From the NCBI RefSeq assembly GCF_904848625.1, contig NZ_CAJHCP010000014.1, positions 175,564 through 239,563 of the forward strand: a stretch of 64,000 nt of DNA, given 5' to 3'. The notes beneath the pieces were generated by a model. The model made no database searches, was not told where the DNA came from, and saw nothing but the letters and a program-made list of their open reading frames with translations. Of this stretch, positions 43,262-52,266 are shown piece by piece. Made by a program: the position numbers and the translations under genes. The number at the start of each line of letters is the position of its first letter. The first letter of the stretch is position 1. Source of the DNA: Paraburkholderia metrosideri (GTDB lineage Bacteria > Pseudomonadota > Gammaproteobacteria > Burkholderiales > Burkholderiaceae).

Positions 43262-44818
43262 TCACGATGGTTCACCTGCACCGGAACCGCCGGGTGCTGT
43301 TGCGGGTGCGGTCAGGTCATCGCCGGAAGGGACATATGCGGTCCCGTTGCCAGCCGGCTTCGCGTCTGATTCGGCAATTTCGACCCGCAGACTTCCTTGA
43401 TTATTCCAGTATGCCCAGCTGGCATCATTGGCAAAACAATACAGGTAACCCGAGCAGGGAGCCTTGATCTCGACCTGTCTGCCAATCCGGAAGTAAAACG
43501 GTTCAGGTGGGGCGCCTGCGGCACCCGGCAGCCCTGGGTCAATGATGGCGCCACACAGTTCGAACCAGTTCGCCGTTCTGACTCGCCTCGCCCATCCAGA
43601 CAGGCGCTGTACCCAGTTACCCGGCGTGCCCTCCGCGCCCCACACGTTGTCGCCGTCCAGCCACGTTTGACCAAGGGGTACGTTGAACCGGTAGCGCACA
43701 CCTTCCTTCATGAAAATGCCGGTCCAATTCCACAACGGGCTGGCAAAAACCCGCACCTGAACCGCCGCCACCGGGTCTATGTTCGGCCGATAAGGCGCCT
43801 GAAAGATCGGCGGACTGGCCTGCCGCGCCAATGTCAGAGGCGATACCGATTCAGAACATCTTCGTGAATCTTTCACCAGGTACGGAAAGGCCCGCGGACG
43901 AAATCCGATCCTCCTGTAAAAGCCGGTGAGTGAGTTGTGGAGAACGCCATGCACCGCGGACGGCGACGACTGGTCCGCATGGGCTAACTGCCGCAACATG
44001 TCTGGCTCAAACACCGCGCCGCACTGCTCAGCCTCGGCAATCATCCATTTAAGTGTGGCATCGGAGAGCCCGGTCTCCTTGTAGCCGCCGCCAACGTCAG
44101 CGTGCACGCCAGGGAACCACACTTGCGTCACGCGAGCCGGGTCGCAGCCGTCTTCGTCAGTCCATAACGTTGGCGAGAAGTTGTTCCGCTGTTCGTCGAT
44201 GGCAAGGCCTTGTACCGCGCGTTCGACTTCTGGCGAAAGCGTCGTGTCATGAAACTCGAAGCGCTGTCTCGGCAAACCGAACAGGTTCATGATTTCGGGG
44301 ATGCCGAGCGCGCCCACCGTCTCCCACACGCCCAGGAAGCGAACGGGCGGCGGCTTGCCATGCTCGATGCGAAATCGTTGCTGCTGGCTGAGGTTTGCCG
44401 GTATTTTGGGGTCGAGCCGGTACAGGTTCCATGCCTGTTTGACCAGCGCCCAGCTTGCGTCGTGAGGCAGTCCGCAATGATGCAGCATGCCCACGAGGCT
44501 TCGCGCCGTGAACGCGCCACGCGAGAAGCCAATCACAAAGATTTCGGCATCTTCGACGTAGTGGTCGGACAGCCACTTGTAGGCGGTTCGAATGTCACGG
44601 GAGAGATCGATGCCCAGCGCACCATCGATGATGCGGTGGACCCAGCGTTCGTTGGCGCCCACGCCGACGTGGTAGTACCGGAGTTGCTCGACGCCGTCGT
44701 CGCCGTACTCGCTCAGCGCATTGAAAAAGCGCACGACGTTGGTGGGAACGGGCACACCCTGAAACTCGTCGCTATCCGAGTTCCAGGTGCCGTCGCAGCA
44801 AACGAAGAGCCTCTTCAT
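43262..44818 (-). CDS. DUF2235 alpha/beta hydrolase with C-terminal LecA-like lectin domain
   Basis: 518 aa. The N-terminal part is the DUF2235 (T6SS phospholipase Tle1-like) hydrolase: KRLFVCCDGTWN (Asp9-Gly10-Thr11-Trp12-Asn13), nucleophile elbow GFSRGAF with Ser99, HCGLP, FLGVWETVGALG and WFPGVHADVGGGY. From about residue 355 to 482 a second domain resembles the galactophilic lectin LecA/PA-IL: WLDGDNVWGAEG, WFELCGAIIDPG, FYFRIG, then APCSGYLYCFANDASWAYW with NNQGSLRVEI directly after. The ND...YxNNxGSxxVxI residues are the calcium/galactose site in LecA. There is no signal peptide. It follows kup by 16 bp. Confidence 0.82.
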   Translation of the reverse strand: MKRLFVCCDGTWNSDSDEFQGVPVPTNVVRFFNALSEYGDDGVEQLRYYHVGVGANERWVHRIIDGALGIDLSRDIRTAYKWLSDHYVEDAEIFVIGFSRGAFTARSLVGMLHHCGLPHDASWALVKQAWNLYRLDPKIPANLSQQQRFRIEHGKPPPVRFLGVWETVGALGIPEIMNLFGLPRQRFEFHDTTLSPEVERAVQGLAIDEQRNNFSPTLWTDEDGCDPARVTQVWFPGVHADVGGGYKETGLSDATLKWMIAEAEQCGAVFEPDMLRQLAHADQSSPSAVHGVLHNSLTGFYRRIGFRPRAFPYLVKDSRRCSESVSPLTLARQASPPIFQAPYRPNIDPVAAVQVRVFASPLWNWTGIFMKEGVRYRFNVPLGQTWLDGDNVWGAEGTPGNWVQRLSGWARRVRTANWFELCGAIIDPGLPGAAGAPPEPFYFRIGRQVEIKAPCSGYLYCFANDASWAYWNNQGSLRVEIAESDAKPAGNGTAYVPSGDDLTAPATAPGGSGAGEPS

Positions 44819-44834
44819 GTCGGCGGGCTCCGCT

Positions 44835-46745
44835 TCAAATCTCGACGCGTGAACCCAGTTCGATCACCCGGTTTGCCGTCAGCTTGAAATACGCCGCAAG
44901 GTTGCCGATATTGTGTGCCATCACGCTGAACAGCCTTTCACGCCACACCGGCATGCCCTTGCCTCCGGTTGCCACCACCGTGGCATGACTGAGGAAGTAG
45001 GACACCTGTGCCGGATCGACCACCAGGCCCTTTGGTTCGCAGTCGCGCAGCGCCTGCGGCAGGTTGGCCTCGTCCTTGAAGCCATAAGAGACGACGATCC
45101 CGTAGCAGTTGCGGCTAAGCGACGTGATCGCCACACGTTGTTCGCTGGGCACGTAGGGCACTTCCCGGTTGATCACGTGAACGAACAACACACGCTCGTG
45201 CAGCACGTGGTTGTGCGCGAGATTGTTGATCAACGCGTGCGGCACGGTGTCGGGGTCGATCGCCAGAAACACGGCGGTACCGGGTACGCGTATCGTTTCC
45301 TTCGCGAACAGGGTGTCCAGATACGAGGCCAACGGCAACGCGCCTGCATGGACGCTGGCTTCTTCGATCATCAATTCGCGGCCGCGATGCCAGGTGGACA
45401 TCACGGTGAACATGATGGCGCCCAACAGCAGCGGGAACCATCCGCCATCCACGAACTTGAGCAGGTTGGCCGAGAAGAACGCGAAGTCGATGACGAAGAA
45501 GAAGCCCGTGGCCAGCACACACAGCAACCAGTTGTAGTGCCACGCGTAGCGCACCACGTAGAACGTGAGGACGGTGGTGATTATCATGGTTCCAGTCACC
45601 GCGATGCCGTACGCCGAACCCAGCGCCGTGGAAGAACCGAATCCCAGCACCGCCGCCACCACGGCAATCAGCAGCAACCAGTTGATCGCGGGTACGTAGA
45701 TCTGGCCAACCTCGCGTTCGGACGTGTAGACGATGCCCATGCGCGGCATGAAGCCCAGTTGCATGGCCTGCCTGGTCATCGAAAACGCGCCGCTGATCAC
45801 CGCTTGCGACGCGATCACGGTCGCCACCGTGGCCAGCACGACCATCGGGAACAGCGTCATCGAGGGGAAGAGGCGGAAGAAGGGGTTGTCTACGGCCTTG
45901 GGGTCCGTCAATAGCAGCGCGCCCTGGCCCAGGTAGTTCAACCCCAGCGCGGGCAGCACGAGAGCGAACCACGAAAGGCGTATCGGCGGTGCGCCGAAGT
46001 GACCCATGTCGGCATATAGCGCCTCGGCGCCGGTCAACGCCAGCACCACCGCGCCCAGCGAGACAAACGCGCGCCAGCCGTTGCGCATCAGGAATTCGAG
46101 GCCGATGAACGGATTGAACGCATCAAGAATCCCCGGCGCGCGGCCGATATTGAGCAGTCCCGCCACCGCGATCACGCCGAACCACAGCACCATCACCGGC
46201 CCGAACACTGCGCCGATGCCGGCCGTGCCGTGCCGCTGCACCACGAACAGGCCGACCAGTACGACCAGCGCGATCGATACTACGTAGGGCTTGAGTTGAG
46301 GCTCTGCTACCTGCAGCCCTTCCACCGCGCTGAGCACCGAGATGGCTGGTGTGATGACGCCGTCGCCATAGAACAGCGCCGCGCCGAACACCCCGGCGAG
46401 CAACAGGCCGTTGCGCAGGCGGGGCCGGTCCATCACCGAACTGGAGGCCAGCGCGAGCAGCGCCATGATGCCGCCTTCGCCGTGGTTGTGGGCGCGCATG
46501 ATCAGCGTCACGTACTTCAGCGACACCACGATGATCAGCGCCCAGATGATGAGCGACACCACGCCCACTACATTGAAGCGGTTGAGCACGAGCCCGTGCC
46601 CCGAATCGAATACCGTGCTCATGGTGTAGAGCGGACTCGTGCCGATGTCGCCGAACACGATGCCGATGGCGCCCAGTGCCAGCCCCGCCATCGACCCATG
46701 ACGGGTTGCCTGGGCGCCCGCTTGCGGGCCTGAAGACGATTCCAT
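44835..46745 (-). CDS. kup: Kup-family potassium transporter
   Basis: 636 aa from the ATG at 46745, preceded by AAGGAG; the frame continues upstream without similarity. The N-terminus SMAGLALGAIGIVFGDIGTSPLYTMSTVF is the Kup signature, followed by twelve membrane segments with GEGGIMALLAL and FYGDGVITPAISVLSAVEGL. The C-terminal cytoplasmic part (about 450-636) is typical. Kup imports K+ with protons and is used at low pH or low external potassium. Upstream of the DUF2235-lectin gene on the same strand. Confidence 0.95.
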   Translation of the reverse strand: MESSSGPQAGAQATRHGSMAGLALGAIGIVFGDIGTSPLYTMSTVFDSGHGLVLNRFNVVGVVSLIIWALIIVVSLKYVTLIMRAHNHGEGGIMALLALASSSVMDRPRLRNGLLLAGVFGAALFYGDGVITPAISVLSAVEGLQVAEPQLKPYVVSIALVVLVGLFVVQRHGTAGIGAVFGPVMVLWFGVIAVAGLLNIGRAPGILDAFNPFIGLEFLMRNGWRAFVSLGAVVLALTGAEALYADMGHFGAPPIRLSWFALVLPALGLNYLGQGALLLTDPKAVDNPFFRLFPSMTLFPMVVLATVATVIASQAVISGAFSMTRQAMQLGFMPRMGIVYTSEREVGQIYVPAINWLLLIAVVAAVLGFGSSTALGSAYGIAVTGTMIITTVLTFYVVRYAWHYNWLLCVLATGFFFVIDFAFFSANLLKFVDGGWFPLLLGAIMFTVMSTWHRGRELMIEEASVHAGALPLASYLDTLFAKETIRVPGTAVFLAIDPDTVPHALINNLAHNHVLHERVLFVHVINREVPYVPSEQRVAITSLSRNCYGIVVSYGFKDEANLPQALRDCEPKGLVVDPAQVSYFLSHATVVATGGKGMPVWRERLFSVMAHNIGNLAAYFKLTANRVIELGSRVEI

Positions 46746-47142
46746 GAATGGCTCCTTCTCAGCGGGCGCGACCCTCAGCCAGCGACCGGTGCGCCGCCGG
46801 CCCGCACGCGCCGGTCGGCTCGTGTGGTCAAGCAGGTTTTGCCGCGATGGGCTGATCAGCGGCCAACTCACAGAGACAGCGTACAGAAGAAAAGGCGCGT
46901 ATCAAAGGGCTCCTGATCCCGATGCTTCGCAGCTGTTTTCAGCCGACGCTGTTGAAGCAAAAGGCTTTTTGTAAACCACGATGCGCCGGGCGCCACGCAA
47001 GCCCGGTTGTGTCGGGTGGACGCTGGCATCGACTTGTTCTTCGCGAATAAGTCTTAGGGAATAACCGGAGCTGATGGGGCGCAGTTCTGTTTGATTCTGG
47101 AATGTTGACGTATTGAATAGACAACGCGCCGCCTCTCTACAG
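46746..47142. other. Intergenic region upstream of kup
   Basis: 397 bp with no gene. It should carry the kup promoter and the end of the preceding minus-strand operon. No clear terminator or riboswitch-like structure was recognised. Confidence 0.4.
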
Positions 47143-48198
47143 TCAACGCAAAATCGCGTCCACCGCAGTGAGGACTCGCCCAAAGAACTCGTCAGCGCTA
47201 TCGGGCCGCAACCAGCGGACGACCACGGTCATCCTGCGTTCCGGCTCGATCCAGGTGAACGAGCTGCCCGCGCCGACGCCGAAATAGCTCGATGCCGGCA
47301 CACTCGGAAACACCTTGCGGTCGGTATTTAGCCATATCAGGTAACCGTAGAATGGCGCGAGCGCGCACGGAGTCCGCATTCGCGAGATCCACTCACGCGA
47401 GAGAATCCGGCGGCCGTTTGCGTCGCCGTCATTCAATAGCATCTGCGCGACTTTAAGCTGATCGTTCGCGCTGACCGACATGCCGCCGCCCCAGTGCGTG
47501 CCGCCAGGAACAGACTGCATGCGGCGCCCGTCGATCTCGACCCACGCATTGTCGTAACCGACCCATTGCCAGTTTTCGCTCGCGCCGATCGGGCGCATGA
47601 TCGCTTCGCGGAATACCTCGGGCAACGGCCGCCGGAACAGGTGGAGCAACGCCAGCGAAAACTGGTTGATACGCACATCGTTGTATTCCCAATAGGTCCC
47701 GGCGCGTTGCAACGGGCGCAGGTCGCCCTTTTTGCCATCCGGCGGTGCCGCAAAGTTGACTGCCCGATAGTGGTCGGCCTGGTCCGACAGCCCGAAATAG
47801 GTGCCTTGCCATTCGCTCGTCTGTTGAAGCAAATGCGCCCATGTCACGGCGGCGTTGTGTTCGTCGTCAAAGCCGATGTTGGGCACGCGCACGTGTACCG
47901 GTTCGTCGACGTCCGGTAGCAGCCCGCGATCGTAAGCAACGCCCGCGAGCAACGCGAGGTACATCTTGGCGACACTGAAGGTCAGATCGGCCCGTTCGGG
48001 TTCGCCCCATGAAGTCAACACGCGGCCGTCGACGGCGATCGTGCCGGATACGGGGCCGCGATCATGCACCGGACCGAGTAGCCGGTTCCACGGCGGCGGG
48101 TCGTTCACATGCACGCCCCAGTTGCCATGGACGTGACGATCCCACAGCGATTCATGATCTATCGCGAACTGCACGGCGTGTTGCAAAGCGTCTTGCAT
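47143..48198 (-). CDS. Beta-lactamase-fold serine hydrolase
   Basis: 351 aa, no signal peptide, so cytoplasmic. The class C/esterase nucleophile motif Ser75-Val-Ala-Lys78 lies in LTFSVAKMYLALLAGVAYDRGLL. A Tyr in TYWEYNDVR (about 169-176) is the candidate second catalytic residue, but the usual Y-x-N order is not exact. The C-terminal part has WGGGMSVSANDQLKVAQMLL and YFGVGAGSSFTWIEPERRMTVVVRWL. Probably an esterase or amidohydrolase. It follows the MFS gene by 36 bp and completes an operon with a peptidase, which suggests import and hydrolysis of an amide or ester. Confidence 0.85.
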   Translation of the reverse strand: MQDALQHAVQFAIDHESLWDRHVHGNWGVHVNDPPPWNRLLGPVHDRGPVSGTIAVDGRVLTSWGEPERADLTFSVAKMYLALLAGVAYDRGLLPDVDEPVHVRVPNIGFDDEHNAAVTWAHLLQQTSEWQGTYFGLSDQADHYRAVNFAAPPDGKKGDLRPLQRAGTYWEYNDVRINQFSLALLHLFRRPLPEVFREAIMRPIGASENWQWVGYDNAWVEIDGRRMQSVPGGTHWGGGMSVSANDQLKVAQMLLNDGDANGRRILSREWISRMRTPCALAPFYGYLIWLNTDRKVFPSVPASSYFGVGAGSSFTWIEPERRMTVVVRWLRPDSADEFFGRVLTAVDAILR

Positions 48199-48234
48199 AA
48201 GTAAAGTCCTGACGATTCAAGGAGCCTGGTGGGC

Positions 48235-49530
48235 CTAATGCGCATTCAGGCGCACACGTGCCCATACCAAAGTGAAGAGACTGATGACGGCGGCGAGCAT
48301 CAGATAAAGTCCGGGTGCGAGATTGTTACCGGTCAGCGCGATCAGCGCGGCCACTGCAAGTGGTGTGAAGCCGCCGAATACGGTGGTGCCGATGTTGTAG
48401 CCGAGCGCCATGCCGGTGGTGCGCGTACGGGTTGGGAAGAGTTCCGACATCAGCGCAGGAATCGGCGCGAAGTACGTGGCCTTCAATATCGCGACCCAAA
48501 CGACCGCGGCAAGCAGTGTCACAAGCGACGGGTGCGCGTTCATGAACATGAACGCGGGATAAACGGTCAGGAAGAACAGAGTGCCGGCGCCGAGCATGAT
48601 GCGAATGCGGCCGACCTTGTCGGACCAATGCCCGACGATCGGCGTGAGGATCATCATGGTGAAGCCGGCCAGCAGCGTCGCAATGAAACCGGACGACGGC
48701 GCGAGACCGAGTTGGCGCGCCGCATAAGTCGGCATGTAAAGCAGCATGTAGTTGGCCGTCGTGGTGAGCACGAGCGAGCCGATCGACACCAGAACACGCT
48801 CCTTCTGCGTAGCCAGCAACTCACGCACCGGCGACGCGGACTTCTCGGTACGCTCGAACTCCGGCGTTTCGTCGATACGGCGCCGAATATAGAATCCGAT
48901 TGGCCCGATCAGCATGCCGAACAGAAACGGGATGCGCCATCCCCAGCCTTCCAGTTGGGACTGCGTCAGCGTACCGGTGAGCACCGCGCCGAATGCCGAT
49001 GCGATCAGGGTGCTGGCCCCCTGGCTGGAAAATTGCCAGCTTGCCATGAAGCCTTTGCGCTCGGGTGCATGCTCGATCAGAAACGCAGTGGAACTACCGA
49101 ATTCGCCGCCAGCCGAAAAGCCCTGCAACAGACGCGAAGCAAAAATGCCAATCGGCGCGAGCAGGCCAATCGTGGCATAGGTCGGCATCAGTGCGACCAT
49201 GCCTGTGCCGAGCGTCATCATCGTAATGGAGAGTGTCAGTGACGCCTTGCGGCCCTTGCGGTCGCTGAACGAACCGAGCACCAGCGCGCCGACCGGCCGT
49301 GCCAGATAGGACAGCGCGAAGGTGCCCAGCGTGAGCAGAAGCGACACAGTCCTGTCGTGAACGGGAAAAAACAGTCGCGACAGCGTGGTGGCGAAGTAGC
49401 CGTACACGATCAGGTCGTAGAACTCGAGCGCGTTGCCAATCGAAGTCGCGAGGATCAGACGGGGCACGCCCGTGCGCGGCACAGGCCGCGCGACCCCGCC
49501 ATGGGCCGCGGCGGCGGAGTCGGTGCTCAT
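48235..49530 (-). CDS. MFS transporter, metabolite:H+ symporter family
   Basis: 431 aa, twelve membrane segments. MHS-family (ProP/KgtP/ShiA) features: ILATSIGNALEFYDLIVYGYFATTLSRLFFP, YLARPVGALVLGSFSDRKGRKASLTLSITMMTLGTGMVALMPTYATIGLLAPIGIFASRLLQGFSAGGEFGSSTAFLIEHAPERKGF. These import carboxylates, betaines or related solutes. The start codon overlaps the stop of the M20 peptidase gene, implying coupled translation. The partner hydrolases suggest a dipeptide-like or N-acyl substrate. Confidence 0.92.
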   Translation of the reverse strand: MSTDSAAAAHGGVARPVPRTGVPRLILATSIGNALEFYDLIVYGYFATTLSRLFFPVHDRTVSLLLTLGTFALSYLARPVGALVLGSFSDRKGRKASLTLSITMMTLGTGMVALMPTYATIGLLAPIGIFASRLLQGFSAGGEFGSSTAFLIEHAPERKGFMASWQFSSQGASTLIASAFGAVLTGTLTQSQLEGWGWRIPFLFGMLIGPIGFYIRRRIDETPEFERTEKSASPVRELLATQKERVLVSIGSLVLTTTANYMLLYMPTYAARQLGLAPSSGFIATLLAGFTMMILTPIVGHWSDKVGRIRIMLGAGTLFFLTVYPAFMFMNAHPSLVTLLAAVVWVAILKATYFAPIPALMSELFPTRTRTTGMALGYNIGTTVFGGFTPLAVAALIALTGNNLAPGLYLMLAAVISLFTLVWARVRLNAH

Positions 49531-50963
49531 GCGGATGCCCCCGTGGCGATGCTTCGTGGGAGGTGCGATGCGCTGTTGGGCGCCTCAGGGTCTTGCACGC
49601 CCATGTCCCAGAAGAGGCCCGCCATGATGCGCAGTCCCTCGCGGGCGACCGGACCGAGCAGATGCTCATCCGGCGCGTGCTGCGAGCAGCCTGGATACGA
49701 GTGCGGCACCCACAGCGTCGGCATGCGTAGCACGTCGGCGAAGACGTCGTTGGGCAGCGTGCCGCCGAGATTCGGCAGCAGCACCGGCTGAACGCCCGTG
49801 GTCTGCTGCAGCGAATGCAAAGCCCACTGGACCCACGGGTTGTCCGGATCGACGCGGGTCGCGGGCATGCCGCGTTCCACGTCGATCTCGACCATGCTGA
49901 AGCCGTGCTGGTCCAGATGGCGGCGCACTATGGACTCGAGGTTCTGCCAGTCAGTGCCGACGACAAAGCGAATCTGCAGGTGCGCGAACGCGTGCGGCGG
50001 AATCGCGTTGACCGGTTTCTCCGGATTGCCGGTGCGAAATGCGAGCACTTCGAGGTTATTCCAGCCGAACACGCGTTCCGTCGGCGTGAGGCCGGGCTCA
50101 CCGTAATCCGCATCCACGTCCGGCTCGCCGGGATTGCCGCCCACCGCGATATCGGCCAGCGCCCGGCGCACGGCGTCCGGTATGGGCGGCGGCCGCAACC
50201 CCTCGACCAGGATCTGGCCATTCGCGTCCACCATCGACGCGATCGCATTGGCGAGCACCACGCCGGGATTGCGCAGCAGGCCACCCCAGTTGCCCGAATG
50301 ATGACCGCCGTCGCGCAGTTTCACGTCCAGCCGGAAGTTCACCAGTCCGCGCGAGCCGAGAAACACAGTCGGGCGATGCGCGCCCAGGCGGGGTCCGTCG
50401 GAAGCGATCAGCACGTCGGCGGCCAGTTCGTCGCGCAATTGCGTGCACAGTGCGTGCAGCCCCGGTGAACCCACTTCCTCGCCGGTTTCGAACAGCAGCT
50501 TCAGATTGAAGCCGAGTCGCCCGCCGCGGGCGTCCAGCACCGCTTTCAGTGCCGCCAGGTTGATGCTGTGCTGGCCCTTGTTGTCCGCCGTGCCGCGGCC
50601 ATACCAGCGATCGCCATCGACGGTGACGCGCCATGGCGTGAGGCCGTCGCGCCACTGCGCGTCGTAGCCGCGCACCACATCGCCGTGGCCGTATGTGAGC
50701 ACGGTCGGCAACGCGTCGTTCTCGTGCCGGTGCGCGATCAGAAAGGGCCCCGCGCCCGCCGCGGGATTATTGACGACACGGCATGTGAAGCCGTATTGGA
50801 GCAGCGTCGGTGTGATTTCGTCGGCCAGGTAAGCGCGCAGACTCGCGCCGCTGTCGGCCTCCTGGCTCTCGGTGCGCAACGCGACCCGGCGCTGGAGGTC
50901 GTCGAGAAACTGGCCGGAATCGTACTGTTCCGCCGCGGATTGGATGGCTGTGTCTCGGGTCAA
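49527..50963 (-). CDS. M20-family metallopeptidase
   Basis: 478 aa. Dizinc aminoacylase/carboxypeptidase fold with readable ligands: His in TYGHGDVV, Asp in WYGRGTADNKGQH, the catalytic Glu pair in LFETGEEVGSPGL, Asp in IASDGP, and a C-terminal His in CSQHAPDEH. A dimerisation insert lies in the middle (RPTVFLGSRGLVNFRLDVKLRDGGHHSGNWGGLLRNP). First gene of an operon with an MHS transporter and a serine hydrolase, diverging from a LysR regulator at 51117. Confidence 0.92.
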   Translation of the reverse strand: MTRDTAIQSAAEQYDSGQFLDDLQRRVALRTESQEADSGASLRAYLADEITPTLLQYGFTCRVVNNPAAGAGPFLIAHRHENDALPTVLTYGHGDVVRGYDAQWRDGLTPWRVTVDGDRWYGRGTADNKGQHSINLAALKAVLDARGGRLGFNLKLLFETGEEVGSPGLHALCTQLRDELAADVLIASDGPRLGAHRPTVFLGSRGLVNFRLDVKLRDGGHHSGNWGGLLRNPGVVLANAIASMVDANGQILVEGLRPPPIPDAVRRALADIAVGGNPGEPDVDADYGEPGLTPTERVFGWNNLEVLAFRTGNPEKPVNAIPPHAFAHLQIRFVVGTDWQNLESIVRRHLDQHGFSMVEIDVERGMPATRVDPDNPWVQWALHSLQQTTGVQPVLLPNLGGTLPNDVFADVLRMPTLWVPHSYPGCSQHAPDEHLLGPVAREGLRIMAGLFWDMGVQDPEAPNSASHLPRSIATGASA

Positions 50964-51035
50964 CGTCGTTCTCCAGTGCAGCGTGCTGCGGTGGGCGAGT
51001 CGTTCATGTCAGCAACGCGCCGATCTTGCCGTGGA

Positions 51036-51088
51036 CGATATCGGTAGACAATTACAATATTTGACAGATATCGTTGCCGAAACGGCAA
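51036..51088. promoter_or_regulatory. Candidate LysR binding region between the peptidase operon and its regulator
   Basis: Two nested dyads: CGATATC (51036-51042) with GATATCG (51067-51073), and TTGCCG, AAA, CGGCAA (51074-51088). ATAT, seven bases, ATAT at 51057-51071 fits the T-N11-A LysR pattern, and a TACAAT hexamer lies at 51053. All are in the 153-bp divergent gap. Confidence 0.5.
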
Positions 51089-51116
51089 AGCGGAGCAGCG
51101 GGACAGCCCGATCGAC

Positions 51117-52022
51117 ATGGACAACACGGCACTGCGTTATTTTCTCGAAGTGGCACGCAGCGGCTCACTTAGCAAGGCATCGGAGCGACTTTACGTCGCC
51201 GTGTCGGCTTTGAGCAGGCAGATTGCGAAGCTGGAAGAAGAACTCGGTGCCGCGCTGTTCGAACGGCGGCCGCGTGGGATGGTGCTGAGCGATGCCGGGC
51301 GCTTGCTCGTCGCACATGCGCAGCGCAGCCTGCTGGACGCCGAGCGCGTCACCGAAGAGATTCACGGGCTCAGCAACGGCGGCAGGGCGACGATTCGTAT
51401 CGCCAGTTCGGAAGGCGTGGCGGCGCATTTTCTGCCACAGGTTTTCGCGCGCTTTCTGAAGACCCACCCAGCCACGCATTTCCAGCTCGACGTGTCGGCC
51501 CCGACCATTGCGACGCAGCGAGTGCGCGAAGGCAGCGCCGATATTGCCGTGTGCTTCAGCATCGCGCCGGAGAAAGACATCAACGTCGTGTATTCGCAGC
51601 GCGCGCCAATCTTCGCGCTGGTCAGGCGCGCTCATCCGCTGGCTGCGCGCGAGTGCGTCTGCCTCGCTGACCTGACACCGTGGCCGTTGGCGATAGACCA
51701 CCAGGGCGTAACGTTGCGCCAGTTATTCGATATTTCGTGCAGCCTGGAGGGGCTCGTTTTCGAGCCCGTGTTCGTCAGCAACTTTCATGCGGCGTTGCAA
51801 AGCTTCGTGTTGCAGACCGATGCCGTCACACTGACCGCGTTCCTGACCGTGCGTAGCCGCCTGCAGGCAGATGGCCTCGTTGCCGTGCCGATCAGCAATC
51901 CCGATTTGCATCAACGCACGCTCCAGATCCAGACCATGGCGGGTCGTACACTCCCCCAAACGGTCCAGGCGTTTATCGAATTGCTGACAGGCGCGATCGA
52001 TAATCCTGCTTTGCTCGACTGA
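51117..52022 (+). CDS. LysR-family regulator of the peptidase-MFS-hydrolase operon
   Basis: 301 aa. Winged helix-turn-helix at the N-terminus: MDNTALRYFLEVARSGSLSKASERLYVAVSALSRQIAKLEEELGAALFERRPRGMVLSDAGRLL. The effector domain begins near residue 90 (ATIRIASSEGVAAHFLPQVFARFLKTHPATHFQLDV). It is divergent from the M20 operon with LysR-type dyads between, so control of that operon is likely. Confidence 0.92.
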   Translation: MDNTALRYFLEVARSGSLSKASERLYVAVSALSRQIAKLEEELGAALFERRPRGMVLSDAGRLLVAHAQRSLLDAERVTEEIHGLSNGGRATIRIASSEGVAAHFLPQVFARFLKTHPATHFQLDVSAPTIATQRVREGSADIAVCFSIAPEKDINVVYSQRAPIFALVRRAHPLAARECVCLADLTPWPLAIDHQGVTLRQLFDISCSLEGLVFEPVFVSNFHAALQSFVLQTDAVTLTAFLTVRSRLQADGLVAVPISNPDLHQRTLQIQTMAGRTLPQTVQAFIELLTGAIDNPALLD

Positions 52023-52266
52023 CGCCGCGGGAGCGTGCATCCGGTGATGGCATAGGCACGCGCTCATGTCACGCTGCGATGTGCAACTACATGAATGTCC
52101 GCTACCGCGAGCGATGGGGAAGGGCAACGCCATTGGACTGTCGCAATCAGGTTGGCTTTTTCTGGCGACGCAGATGTCTTGAACCCGGGTAATGTCCACC
52201 GGGTGCATCGTTCGATTGCCCTTTTGATCGTATGGCAAGCGGCGCGCGATCCTACGCGCGCCATCA

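Noticed and set aside
44913..45914. 333-codon open frame opposite kup
   Set aside because: Translation dominated by His, Arg and Gln, no recognisable fold; kup on the other strand is complete.
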